DNA of 64,000 bases, taken from contig NZ_JACADR010000003.1 of the NCBI RefSeq assembly GCF_016106005.1, forward strand, positions 1-64,000, read 5' to 3'. Positions 24,663 to 32,272 of the stretch are shown here, piece after piece. The stretch comes from Roseomonas rosulenta (GTDB taxonomy: Bacteria > Pseudomonadota > Alphaproteobacteria > Acetobacterales > Acetobacteraceae). The notes beneath the pieces were generated by a model, which was given only the letters and a program-made list of their open reading frames with translations, made no database searches and was not told the DNA's origin. Every line of letters starts with the position of its first letter. The first letter of the stretch is position 1. Position numbers and translations under genes: made by a program.

Positions 24663-25364
24663 ATGATCCGCTTCTATTTCCACCCAACGCCGAACCCCGC
24701 GAAGATCGCGCTGTTCCTGGAAGAAGCCGGCCTCGCCTACGAGACCGTGCCTGTGGACACGATGAAGGGGGAGCAGCACGAGCCGGCGTTTCGCACCATC
24801 AACCCCAATGGCAAGGTGCCCGCGATCGTCGATACCGAGGGCCCGGGCGGCGCCGAGGCGCGCGTCTTCGACAGCAGCGCCATCCTGCTCTACCTCGGCG
24901 ACAAGACCGGGCAATTCCTGGGTACGCCCGCGGACCGGCCGGAGCTGCTCTCCTGGCTGTTCTTCATCGCCTCGGGACTCGGCCCTTTCTCCGGCCAGGC
25001 CGTGCATTTCCAGTGGGCCGCTCCCGAGGGGCTCGACTATGCGCGCAACCGCTACCGGCGCGAAGCGGAGCGGCACTACCAGGTGCTGGAAGACCACCTC
25101 GCCGGACGCGAATTCGTCGTCGGCGACGGCTACACAATCGCCGACATGTCGGCTTGGGGCTGGATCGACCGCGCATCGCGCGTGATGAAGGGCGAGACCG
25201 ATCCGCTGGCCGGCTTCCCGAACATCAAGCGTTGGTTCCAGGGCATCGATGCACGCCCAGCGGTGGCGCGCGCGCGTGCCGTGGGCAAGGACCATGCCTT
25301 CAAGAAGGATGCGGATGAACAGACCCGCCGCGCGATGTTCCCCTCCAACTATCCGCGCGCCTGA
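24663..25364 (+). CDS. Glutathione S-transferase
   Basis: This 233-residue GST (MIRFYFHPTPNPAKIALFLE) is paralogous to its upstream neighbour, with NPNGKVPAIVDTE and VFDSSAILLYLGDKTGQFL; the C-terminal domain carries GLGPFSGQAVHF and DGYTIADMSAWGWIDRA. The Thr-Pro-Asn segment at residues 9-11 marks the same nu/Ure2p class. The ATG 24663 has GGAG 10 bases upstream. Two adjacent paralogues suggest duplication within the operon and possibly different partners for peroxides and disulfides. Confidence 0.92.
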   Translation: MIRFYFHPTPNPAKIALFLEEAGLAYETVPVDTMKGEQHEPAFRTINPNGKVPAIVDTEGPGGAEARVFDSSAILLYLGDKTGQFLGTPADRPELLSWLFFIASGLGPFSGQAVHFQWAAPEGLDYARNRYRREAERHYQVLEDHLAGREFVVGDGYTIADMSAWGWIDRASRVMKGETDPLAGFPNIKRWFQGIDARPAVARARAVGKDHAFKKDADEQTRRAMFPSNYPRA

Positions 25365-25390
25365 CGCAAACCCCCATCTCGGAGATTTCA

Positions 25391-25915
25391 ATGATGACCC
25401 AGACCATGAAACTTGCCGCCGGCGCGGCCTTTCCCGCCATCACCGTGCCGCGCCTCGGCGGCGGTGAGATCGCTCCCGCCGCGATGGAAGGCTGGCGCCT
25501 GCTGGTCGTCTATCGCGGCAAGCACTGCCCGCTGTGCAAGCCCTATCTGGGTACGCTCGACAAGCTGCTGGAGGAGTTCGAGGCGGCTGGGGTGGCGGTG
25601 GTGGCGGTATCCGCCGACCCGGAGGAAAAGGCCGCGGCCGACCTTGCCGAGTTCGGCTGGCGCTTCCCGCTCGGTTTCGGGCTGACCCTCCCGCAGATGC
25701 AGGTATTGGGGCTGTATGTCTCGAACCCGCGCTCGCCGCAGGAGACCGACCGGCCATTTTCGGAGCCCGGCCTGTTCCTGATCAACCCTGCGGGGCAGGT
25801 GCAGCTGATCGAAATCTCCAACGCGCCATTTGCACGACCCGACCTGGCCGGTATCGCCCGTGGCGCGAAGCGCATCCAGGAGATGAACTACCCGATCCGC
25901 GGCACGCTGGCCTGA
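25391..25915 (+). CDS. Peroxiredoxin-like AhpC/TSA-family protein
   Basis: This 174-residue thioredoxin-fold protein has the catalytic segment VVYRGKHCPLCKPYLGTLDK with Cys46 and Cys49 (C-x-x-C) and no resolving C-terminal cysteine, then VAVSADPEEKAAADLAEFG. This AhpC/TSA subgroup is distinct from classical 2-Cys peroxiredoxins and is often found with GST genes. It could reduce peroxides with glutathione supplied by the two upstream transferases. It has no signal peptide, so it is cytosolic. GGAG lies 6 bases before the ATG. Confidence 0.9.
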   Translation: MMTQTMKLAAGAAFPAITVPRLGGGEIAPAAMEGWRLLVVYRGKHCPLCKPYLGTLDKLLEEFEAAGVAVVAVSADPEEKAAADLAEFGWRFPLGFGLTLPQMQVLGLYVSNPRSPQETDRPFSEPGLFLINPAGQVQLIEISNAPFARPDLAGIARGAKRIQEMNYPIRGTLA

Positions 25916-25922
25916 TCCCGCC

Positions 25923-26615
25923 ATGCTGACCGGCATCCGCGCCTGCGTCTTCGATGCCTATGGCACGCTGTTCGACTTCGCTTCGGCGGCCGCCGGCTGC
26001 GCCGACGTGCTGGGTGACAAGGCCGGTCCACTGACCACCCTTTGGCGGGACAAGCAGCTCCAGTATTCCTGGCTGCGCGGGCTGCAGGGCCGCTACGTGC
26101 CGTTCTGGCAGGTCACGGGCGACGCCCTGGACTTCGCGTTGGAGACACTTGACCTGCCGGCGGACGGGCCGCTGCGCGAGCGTCTGATGGACCTGTACCG
26201 CACGCTCGGCACTTTTCCCGAAGTGCCCGGCGTGCTCCGCGCACTCCGCGAGGCGGGCTTTGCCACCGCTATCCTGTCGAACGGCTCGCCGGACATGCTA
26301 GCGAGCGCGGTGGAGGGCGCCGGGCTCGGCGGGGCCTTCGATGCGGTGATCTCGGTGGACGAGGTCGGCAACTTCAAGCCGGACCCTCGCGTATATCAAC
26401 GCGCGGTCGACCGGCTCGGTGTGCCTGCCGAGGCGATTGCCTTCCAATCCTCCAATGCCTGGGATGCGCATGCCGCCTCAGCCTTCGGTATGCGTGTCGT
26501 GTGGTGCAATCGCTATGGCCAGCGGCGCGAACGGCTGCCCGGGACACCGGCCCACGAGATCCATAGCTTGGCGGAGCTGCCCTCCCTGCTCGCACCCCTG
26601 GCGGTGCGGCCTTGA
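25923..26615 (+). CDS. L-2-haloacid dehalogenase (HAD type II)
   Basis: This 230-residue HAD-superfamily protein has the motifs of haloacid dehalogenase type II: nucleophile loop CVFDAYGTLFDFAS (Asp11), motif II LSNGSPDMLASAV, the lysine loop NFKPDPRVYQ and the substrate-pocket sequence FQSSNAWDAHAASAFG. It hydrolyses short-chain L-2-haloacids to hydroxyacids. It starts 8 bases after the peroxiredoxin gene. A degraded DehI-type haloacid gene follows with overlap, and a second copy of this gene's last 20 codons is at 30220. Confidence 0.92.
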   Translation: MLTGIRACVFDAYGTLFDFASAAAGCADVLGDKAGPLTTLWRDKQLQYSWLRGLQGRYVPFWQVTGDALDFALETLDLPADGPLRERLMDLYRTLGTFPEVPGVLRALREAGFATAILSNGSPDMLASAVEGAGLGGAFDAVISVDEVGNFKPDPRVYQRAVDRLGVPAEAIAFQSSNAWDAHAASAFGMRVVWCNRYGQRRERLPGTPAHEIHSLAELPSLLAPLAVRP

Positions 26616-27128
26616 CCGGCTTCGCCGAGATCCGCGAGGCTGATGCGTCCCCGCGATCGCGGTCATCTCCGCCGAGATTAGGCATGCGTCGGGCCTGCCC
26701 CTGGTGAACCTGATCTGGCGCCATTTCGCCGCGCTGCCCGGGGTGCTGCCCTGGGCCTGGGCGGCCGTCGCGTCGATCATCCGCTCCACCGCGATGGAGG
26801 CGGCGCGCGGCCGGGTCACGGCAGGCATCGCGCTGCCCCCGTCAGGCCCTTTCGATTCGCGCGAAGCTGGGCTCTAAGCCGGAGAAATCGCACGGATCAC
26901 CGCGGTTCTCGACGATTATACTCGCGGCAACCTCACCAACCTGCTGGCGCTCACCGCGCTGCGGCTGCGTCTCGAGCGCCCGCAACTGCGGTCATGCGCG
27001 CCGTTGCCCGCCAGCGACCCACGGCCGCACCAGAGCTTGATCCGCCGCCGAGCCTGGCCAGCCTGTCGCCGGAGCGGGCGCCGCACGCTCCTGGCGCGAT
27101 GGCGCGTCCTCGGGCAGGCTGGTCATGA
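26612..27128 (+). pseudogene. DehI-family halocarboxylic acid dehydrogenase, decayed
   Basis: The plus strand reads FAEIREADAS, then after a lost base near 26655 AIAVISAEIRHASGLPLVNL and WRHFAALPGVLPWAWAAVAS. After a TAA at about 26875 in the same frame comes EIARITAVLDDYTRGNLTNL and LALTAL, then another frame shift near 26990. This sequence order matches DehI, a non-HAD dehalogenase of about 250 residues acting on both 2-haloacid enantiomers. At least two frameshifts and a stop make it dead. It would be the last gene of the dehalogenase operon, overlapping the HAD stop (TTGA). Confidence 0.72.
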
Positions 27129-28118
27129 TTCGGCGCGAATTTCGGCCTCCCGCACCAGGCGGCCCCAGCGCTCGGTCTCGGCGGCGACGAAAGCCACGCT
27201 GCGCGGCTCTTCCCAGCCGAGCACATCGAAGCCGGCCTCGGCCGCGCGGCCGGCGGTCTCGGGATCTGCCATGGCGGCCGCGGCTGCTTCGGCGATGCGG
27301 CTGCGTAGCGCCGCAGGTACCGCGGTGGCGGCGACCAGTGCGGTCCAGCTACCGATCTCGATCGCCGGAAAGCCGGCCTCCGAAACCGCAGGTATCGAGG
27401 GCAGCAGCCGGTGCCGCGCCGGGCCGGTCACCGCCAGTGCGCGCAATCGCCCACCCTGCACCTGAGCCAGCGCGTCGGGGAGGTTCGCGAACATGAAGTC
27501 AATCCGCGCGCCGAGCAGATCGGTGATGGCCGGCGCGCCGCCGCGATAGGGCACGTGCTGCAGGCCGACCGCGCCCGGCACTTCGCGCCGGAACAGCTCC
27601 AGCGCCAGATGCGCCGGCGTGCCGCTCCCCGATGAGCCGCCATTCAGCGGCCGCTGCTGCGCAAGCTGTGCCAGATCGGCCAGCGTGACCGCCGGCGAGC
27701 CGGCCGGCACCACCGCGACCAACGGCAGCGCGCCGAGCAGCGTCAGCGTCGCTGCATCGGCGCGGAAATCATACGGCGCGTCGGCTACGAGCGTGGCGTT
27801 GATGGCGTGGGTCGAGGTGATGGTGAGCAGGGTGTGGCCATCGGGCGGGGCGCGCAGGGCGGCTTCGGCTCCAAGCAGGCCGTTGGCGCCGGCGCGGTTC
27901 TCCACGACCACCGCCACGCCCCATACGATGCCGAGCCGACGCGCCAGCAGACGGGCGGCGATATCGGTCTGCCCACCGGGCGGGAAGGGCACCACCAGGC
28001 GGACCGGCCGGGTGGGGAAGCGGTCCGTGTCGGCGCTGGCGACTGGCGCACCCAGGACGGCCGCTCCGCCCAGGCCCAACATAGCGCGCCGCGTGGCGCG
28101 AGCGCGCGATACGGCCAT
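27123..28118 (-). CDS. Bug/TctC-family solute receptor with SigF-type promoter
   Basis: This 331-residue periplasmic binding protein has a Tat-like signal peptide (RARATRRAMLGLGGAAVLG, cleavage near VASAD), PTRPVRLVVPFPPGGQTD and the mid-protein signature HVPYRGGAPAITDLL. No TctAB permease is nearby. The ATG is at 28118 with GGAGAG upstream; the frame extends 95 codons further but that part is not conserved. Unlike the other two Bug genes in the window it has a perfect GTAACC-N16-CGAA promoter at 28158-28183. Its 3' end overlaps the tail of the dead DehI gene by a few bases. Confidence 0.9.
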   Translation of the reverse strand: MAVSRARATRRAMLGLGGAAVLGAPVASADTDRFPTRPVRLVVPFPPGGQTDIAARLLARRLGIVWGVAVVVENRAGANGLLGAEAALRAPPDGHTLLTITSTHAINATLVADAPYDFRADAATLTLLGALPLVAVVPAGSPAVTLADLAQLAQQRPLNGGSSGSGTPAHLALELFRREVPGAVGLQHVPYRGGAPAITDLLGARIDFMFANLPDALAQVQGGRLRALAVTGPARHRLLPSIPAVSEAGFPAIEIGSWTALVAATAVPAALRSRIAEAAAAAMADPETAGRAAEAGFDVLGWEEPRSVAFVAAETERWGRLVREAEIRAES

Positions 28119-28157
28119 CCGTGTCTCTCCTTCGTCAGGGTTGCTCCGGTGCCTCAC

Positions 28158-28183
28158 TTCGCTACTGCGCCCGTCGAGGTTAC
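28158..28183 (-). promoter_or_regulatory. Predicted SigF-type promoter of the Bug gene
   Basis: GTAACC (28183-28178) and CGAA (28161-28158) on the minus strand are 16 bases apart; the start codon at 28118 follows 40 bases downstream of the second element. It is an exact match to the motif. Confidence 0.8.
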
Positions 28184-28283
28184 ACCTAAGGATGCCTTTC
28201 TCTCCCACTCTCGCTGCGTCCTGAAACCAGATCTCGATTAGCGGGCCATCCCCTTCGCCCGGCGCCTGGGCGATGGCGCCTAG

Positions 28284-28550
28284 ATCAATGCGGGCGCCAC
28301 CGGCATGCTGGCCGATGACGGCACGGCGCGGGTCTGGTTCGCGGTGCTGACGCCCCTGACCAGCAACCTCCGGATCGAGATCCTGCCGCTCGACTACGAC
28401 CATGCCGCGGCGGCCGGGGCGATGCGCGTGGCACAGTTGCCGCAGGGCTACGCCGCCGCACCCGGCAGCGGCATCTGGCTAAGCTGCGACGAGCTGCCCG
28501 AGGCCGAGCGTGCCCGGCGTGGCGTGCAACTCGCCCCCGTGAAACTCGGC
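28284..28550 (+). pseudogene. C-terminal remnant of a metallophosphoesterase
   Basis: From 28284 the plus strand reads INAGATGMLADDGTARVWFA, then RIEILPLDYDHAAAAGAMR and LPQGYAAAPGSGIWLSCDEL. This resembles the end of small calcineurin-like phosphoesterases, where a Gly-rich NPGATGMP turn is followed by the last strand. The N-terminal metal-binding domain is missing and no start is visible. A stop lies directly upstream. It sits between the Bug promoter and the anti-sigma gene, and its end runs into antisense of the latter. Confidence 0.45.
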
Positions 28551-28568
28551 TGGTCGCGCAGCGATTGG

Positions 28569-29222
28569 TCAGCCCACCGGGTGGCCGCTGCGCATGAGTC
28601 GCGGCCCGAGCACCCCGGCCAGCACTGTGACGACCAGCACGGACAGGCCATGCCACGCCAGCACCATCGCGGCTGCATCCAGGTAGTGAATGAAGCTGAG
28701 CCCGACACTGGCGAGCGCGGCTGCGGACAGTCCGCCCAGCGCCGCCACGGGGCTTGCACGCAGCCATGTGGCGTGGCGGGCGAGCCAGAGCATCGCAACG
28801 GTGAGCGGCACGCCGAGGCCGGCGATGAACACCAGGCAAGGCACGCTCATGCCGATCTGCAGCGCCTCCGGCCCCAGACGCGCCATATCCTGCAGGCAAC
28901 CCCACCCCATCGTCGCGAACCAGGCGGCAGCGGCGGGAAGCGGCAGCAAGGCCCAGTTCCGGCTTCGCTCGGGCAGGGCGATTTGGAAGGCCGCGAAAGC
29001 AGCCAGCACCCCGGTGGCCAGGGCCGCGATAATTTGCGGCAGGTCGAAGCCCCCGGCGAGGCGCTCCGCAAGGTCATCCCGCAGGCCGAAAACCAGCACC
29101 GCTACGCCGATAACAGCCGCCACGATGCCGAGCCAGACTGCGGTGGCCCGTGCGGGGTGCGGCGCCGGCCGGACCGGGCGCAGGTCGGCGGCGAGGCGGT
29201 GGATCAGGTCTTCGCTGTGCAT
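28569..29222 (-). CDS. nrsF: NrsF-type (DUF1109) membrane anti-sigma factor
   Basis: This 217-residue DUF1109 protein has six predicted membrane helices (starting AVWLGIVAAVIGVAVLVFG) and a short cytosolic N-terminus, MHSEDLIHRLAADLRPVRPA. NrsF proteins hold the cognate ECF sigma factor at the membrane; in Caulobacter cysteines take part in sensing chromate and cadmium. Two cysteines are present here, Cys109 (MGWGCLQD) and Cys129 (SVPCLVF). It starts 8 bases after the sigma gene stop and is co-transcribed with it. Confidence 0.88.
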   Translation of the reverse strand: MHSEDLIHRLAADLRPVRPAPHPARATAVWLGIVAAVIGVAVLVFGLRDDLAERLAGGFDLPQIIAALATGVLAAFAAFQIALPERSRNWALLPLPAAAAWFATMGWGCLQDMARLGPEALQIGMSVPCLVFIAGLGVPLTVAMLWLARHATWLRASPVAALGGLSAAALASVGLSFIHYLDAAAMVLAWHGLSVLVVTVLAGVLGPRLMRSGHPVG

Positions 29223-29229
29223 GGGCGTG

Positions 29230-29874
29230 TCACTCTTCCGTGCCGAAGCGTCGCCGTAAAGCATGCAGCGCGCGATGGGTGGCAACCTTGAGCGCGCCCA
29301 CGCTCATGCCCGAACGCTGGCTCGCATCCGCCAGGGTCAGGTCCTGGATCTTCGTCAGCCGGAGCGCGGTGCGCTGCGCTGGCGGCAGGTCCTCGATGGC
29401 CTGTCGCAGGTTTGCCGCGGCACGCCGCGCGTCCAGCTCGACCTCCGCGGCAGGCTCGCCCGAAGCGATCTCCCCCGCTGCGTCCACCGGAAGCTGGCGC
29501 CGGACCCTGCGACCGCGTGAGCGAACACGGTCTAGCGCACGCCGCTCAGCGATGGCGACGAGCCAGGGACGGAAGGGACGTGCGGCGTTGTAGCTGTCCC
29601 GCGCCCGGTGAATCGTGAGCAGCGTGTCCTGCACGGCGTCTTCCGCCTCGGTCGCGTCACGCAGGCGCGCGCGGCATATGGCCCGCAGAAGCGGCAGGCA
29701 CTCGCGGAGCAGCGCTTCATAGGCGCGCGCATCGCCGGCCTGCGCGGCCGCCATCATTCGCGACCAGCGCAGATCGCGCGCATCCCGCTCGGTGGCCGTG
29801 GCCGCCTTGCTGACTTCGCCCAGGGTCACGTTGAACGAACCCACTCGGCATGCTGGCACGCTGGCATGGGACAT
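29230..29874 (-). CDS. ECF RNA polymerase sigma factor (SigF-like)
   Basis: This 214-residue sigma-70-family factor has region 2 (AYEALLRECLPLLRAICRAR, EAEDAVQDTLLTIHRARDSY, RPFRPWLVAIAERRALD) and region 4 (IEDLPPAQRTALRLTKIQDL, then LADASQRSGMSVGALKVATH). The ATG at 29874 has AAGGG upstream; ATG 29910 and GTG 29829 are alternatives. It is followed by a NrsF-type anti-sigma factor. The motif GTAACC-N16-CGAA upstream at 29940-29965 also occurs before seven other loci in this window, so it probably reads its own promoter and those genes in response to metal or thiol stress. Confidence 0.88.
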   Translation of the reverse strand: MSHASVPACRVGSFNVTLGEVSKAATATERDARDLRWSRMMAAAQAGDARAYEALLRECLPLLRAICRARLRDATEAEDAVQDTLLTIHRARDSYNAARPFRPWLVAIAERRALDRVRSRGRRVRRQLPVDAAGEIASGEPAAEVELDARRAAANLRQAIEDLPPAQRTALRLTKIQDLTLADASQRSGMSVGALKVATHRALHALRRRFGTEE

Positions 29875-29939
29875 CCGGATGGAACCCTTCGAAGAATGGC
29901 CGGCGAGCATTCAGGCAGGGCGCGTCGCACAGCCCTCCA

Positions 29940-29965
29940 TTCGCCTGAGCGGCCTTGGAGGTTAC
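29940..29965 (-). promoter_or_regulatory. Autoregulatory SigF-type promoter
   Basis: GTAACC (29965-29960) and CGAA (29943-29940) on the minus strand are separated by 16 bases. Transcription would begin near 29933, giving a leader of about 58 bases to the ATG at 29874. The exact match in front of the sigma gene itself links the motif to this sigma factor. Confidence 0.85.
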
Positions 29966-30126
29966 GCGGGGTTCACCCCTCGGCACCCGGCTCGAAACGC
30001 TGCGGCTTCTGGACCACTCTCCATTCCGCATCGCCGGACTAAAGTGCACTCGGGGGGCGATATGAATTCCGTATTCTCCGCACGTAATGGGCCGCCCCCC
30101 GGCGCGGCGGCGCAATCGGCCGTGGA

Positions 30127-30216
30127 TCAGGAGCGGTTCTTGAACCGCCAGCTGTCGTTGCCGGTCTCGATGATGGCGCAGGGATGCGTCAGGCGATCCA
30201 GCAGCGCGGTCGCTAT
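30127..30216 (-). mobile_element. IS21-family istB 3' end remnant
   Basis: The minus strand encodes [20 protein letters not shown] followed by WRFKNRS and a stop. This is the conserved C-terminal end of IstB, the ATP-binding helper of IS21-type transposases. Only 29 codons remain; istA and the rest of istB are missing, and the break falls at about 30218, directly against a duplicated dehalogenase 3' end. The flanking sequence down to 30050 may also belong to the element but has no clear terminal repeat. Confidence 0.7.
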
Positions 30217-30219
30217 CTT

Positions 30220-30289
30220 GCCCGGCGCGCCGGGCCATGAGATCCGCAGCCTGGCGGAGCTACCGGCATTGCTTGCGCCGCCCGGCTAA
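30220..30289 (+). pseudogene. Duplicated 3' end of the haloacid dehalogenase gene
   Basis: The plus strand reads [20 protein letters not shown] and a stop. The end of the intact HAD gene (26540-26615) reads PGTPAHEIHSLAELPSLLAP. Only these last 20 or so codons are present, abutting the IS21 remnant. The stop codon TAA forms part of a CTAACC element that could act as the promoter of DUF1223. Confidence 0.6.
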
Positions 30290-30311
30290 CCGACGAGGCA
30301 CCTGCAACGAA
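30286..30311 (+). promoter_or_regulatory. Near-match SigF-type promoter of DUF1223
   Basis: CTAACC (30286-30291) is followed by exactly 16 bases and CGAA (30308-30311). One base differs from GTAACC. The DUF1223 ATG is 42 bases beyond. Position and spacing fit the other motif copies, but the mismatch makes it less certain. Confidence 0.55.
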
Positions 30312-30352
30312 GACCTGGTTGCGCCCGTCGCGCCGCCAGGGAGACCCAGCCG

Positions 30353-31036
30353 ATGCTTCGTCGCAACCTGCTCCTCGCCGCCCCCGCCGTGGCGAGCCAC
30401 GCGCCACGCCGCGCCGCGGCGGCGCAGGTGCAACCTGTCCTGGTCGAGCTTTTCACCTCGCAATCCTGTTCCTCCTGCCCGCCAGCGGATGTCCTGCTGG
30501 GCGAGTTGGCCGGCCGGCCGGATGTGCTCGCGCTGTCCTATCACGTGACCTACTGGAACCGCCTCGGCTGGCGGGACCGCTTCTCCCTGCCGGAGGCGAC
30601 CGAGCGGCAGCGCCGGTATGCCGCAACCCTTGGCCACAACCAGATCTACACGCCGCAGACGGTGATCCAGGGCCAGCGGGATGCGGTCGGCTCGAACCGC
30701 GCCGCGATCGCCGCCGCCATCCGCGCCGCGACACCCGGCCAGGTTCGCCTCTCGCTGCGGGAGGCAGGACCGGCCGTGTCGGTTGATGCCGGCGCCGGCG
30801 AGGGCAGCGCGACCTTCTGGCTGATCGGCTATGACCGCCAGCATGTCACCCCTGTTGCAGGCGGGGAGAACCGTGGCCGCACGCTGACGCACAGCCATGT
30901 CGTGCGCAGCCTGAGCCCGCTCGGCGAATGGCGTGGCCAGGCCATGGGCCTCACCGGCACGAGGCCTGCTGGCGAGCGCGTGGCGGTGCTGCTGCAGGCG
31001 CATTCCGGCGCCATCCTAGGCGTGACGACGCTGTGA
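30353..31036 (+). CDS. Exported DUF1223 thiol-oxidoreductase-like protein
   Basis: This 227-residue protein has a signal peptide (MLRRNLLLAAPAVASHAPRR, cleavage near AAAAQ) and the DUF1223 domain: PVLVELFTSQSCSSCPPADV (Cys39 and Cys42), SYHVTYWNRLGWRDRFSLPE and GHNQIYTPQTVIQGQ. DUF1223 has a thioredoxin-like fold with a C-x-x-C site and is found in the periplasm of many alphaproteobacteria. The end of the gene is duplicated at 32157-32247. It has a near-match SigF-type promoter at 30286, in keeping with the thioredoxin-like proteins of the proposed regulon. Confidence 0.88.
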   Translation: MLRRNLLLAAPAVASHAPRRAAAAQVQPVLVELFTSQSCSSCPPADVLLGELAGRPDVLALSYHVTYWNRLGWRDRFSLPEATERQRRYAATLGHNQIYTPQTVIQGQRDAVGSNRAAIAAAIRAATPGQVRLSLREAGPAVSVDAGAGEGSATFWLIGYDRQHVTPVAGGENRGRTLTHSHVVRSLSPLGEWRGQAMGLTGTRPAGERVAVLLQAHSGAILGVTTL

Positions 31037-31144
31037 CCTGGGCACCGGCGGGAGGGCGCACTCCGTGGCGGAGCGCGACGGGCACGGCTGAAGCCGCATG
31101 TCGTGCTGCATTGCATTCATGCACGGCGAGTCATAAAAGGCGAC

Positions 31145-31777
31145 ATGGCAATTCTCGAACGCACAGGGCAAGGCGGCGGACCTGGTCGCCCGCGCAGCTT
31201 TGACGAGACCCAGGCGCTCGATCGCGTCATGCACGTCTTCTGGGCGAAGGGCTACGAGCACACGAGCTATCCCGAGCTGGAGGCGGCCACTGGCCTGCAC
31301 CGGCAAAGCCTGCGCTACGCATTCGGCGACAAGGCCGAACTCTTCCGGCGCGCAGTCGAGCACTATGCGCGCAGCCGGCTCGACACGGTGGAGGCCCTGT
31401 TGCACCGGCCTGGCTCGGCGGCCGCAAACATCCGGGCTGTGTTCGATTTCTGGGCTCGCGATGCTCGTGCGAGCGGTCGCGGCTGCCTGATGGTCAATAG
31501 TCTCGCCGAGTTTGCCGACGCTCTCAGCGCGGTGGCGCCGGTGCTCGTGGCCGCGAACCGGCGCCTGCTAACTGCCTTCGCAGATGCCTTCCGCACCGCG
31601 CAGGCCGAGGGCGCGATACGTCCCGAACTCGACCCGGACATCCTCGCGGCGCAGGGGGTCGCATTGGGCGACGGCCTGATGCTGCACGCACGCAATGGCG
31701 GGCTGCACGCCGAGCCAGGCGCCGTTCTTGAAGCCTTCCTGTCCATGGCCCGCGCTCCGCCAGGGCGTCGTCGCTAG
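31145..31777 (+). CDS. TetR-family regulator of an SMR pump
   Basis: This 210-residue TetR regulator has a Gly/Pro-rich N-terminus (GQGGGPGRPRSFDETQALDR), helix-turn-helix YEHTSYPELEAATGLHRQSL, and a C-terminal domain with GRGCLMVNSLAEFA, as in the related protein at 23340. The ATG 31145 has AAAAGG upstream. It precedes a single SMR transporter gene by 54 bases on the same strand, so drug-induced control of that pump is likely. The TetR-SMR pair is flanked by two copies of the DUF1223 3' end, suggesting that it was inserted there. Confidence 0.88.
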   Translation: MAILERTGQGGGPGRPRSFDETQALDRVMHVFWAKGYEHTSYPELEAATGLHRQSLRYAFGDKAELFRRAVEHYARSRLDTVEALLHRPGSAAANIRAVFDFWARDARASGRGCLMVNSLAEFADALSAVAPVLVAANRRLLTAFADAFRTAQAEGAIRPELDPDILAAQGVALGDGLMLHARNGGLHAEPGAVLEAFLSMARAPPGRRR

Positions 31778-31831
31778 GCCGTAAGTGCGCTCAATTGATG
31801 ACCGTTCATACACAATATAGGAGATCGCAAT

Positions 31832-32152
31832 TTGTCCGCCTGGTTCTACCTGACAGTCGCCGCCCTGTTTGAAGTGACCTTCGCGATGAGCATGAAATAC
31901 GCCGAAGGCTTCACACGGCTGGTCCCGACGCTCGTGACCGTCATTGCGGTCATCGGTGGCATCGGCTTCCTCACCCTCGCGATGCGTACGCTGCCCGTCT
32001 CGATCGCCTATCCGATCTGGACGGCGGTCGGCACGCTGGGAACGGTGGCCCTGGGCTACCTGTTTCTCGGCGAGGCGCTGACACCGCTGAAGATCGTCTC
32101 GGCGATCCTCATCGTCATCGGCGTCGCCGGGCTCAAGATCTCCGCCGGCTGA
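31832..32152 (+). CDS. Small multidrug resistance (SMR) transporter
   Basis: This 106-residue protein has four membrane helices and the SMR signature AWFYLTVAALFEVTFAMSMK, with the essential Glu near residue 14 in the first helix, and YPIWTAVGTLGTVALGYLFLG later. The SugE/QacE-type family exports quaternary ammonium compounds or guanidinium by proton exchange. The start is TTG 31832 with AGGAGA upstream at normal spacing. It is paired with the TetR regulator. SugE-type members respond to guanidine through riboswitches, but no riboswitch fold was recognised in the 54-base leader. Confidence 0.88.
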   Translation: MSAWFYLTVAALFEVTFAMSMKYAEGFTRLVPTLVTVIAVIGGIGFLTLAMRTLPVSIAYPIWTAVGTLGTVALGYLFLGEALTPLKIVSAILIVIGVAGLKISAG

Positions 32153-32156
32153 ACCT

Positions 32157-32247
32157 CCGCGTCATCGGCACGAGGCCCGCCCGGGAGCGCGCGGCGGTGC
32201 GCCTGCAGGCGCGTTCCGGCGTCATCCTCGGCGGGGCGACGCTGTGA
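32157..32247 (+). repeat. Duplicate of the DUF1223 3' end
   Basis: The plus strand encodes VIGTRPARERAAVRLQARSG and then a short tail with stop and TGACCTGGG, closely matching the DUF1223 end at 30950-31043, LTGTRPAGERVAVLLQAHSG. About 90 bases are shared with roughly 85% identity by eye. The two copies flank the TetR-SMR gene pair in direct orientation, which looks like the footprint of an insertion or tandem duplication. Confidence 0.7.
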
Positions 32248-32272
32248 CCTGGGTGAAGTTCCGATGCGGATT

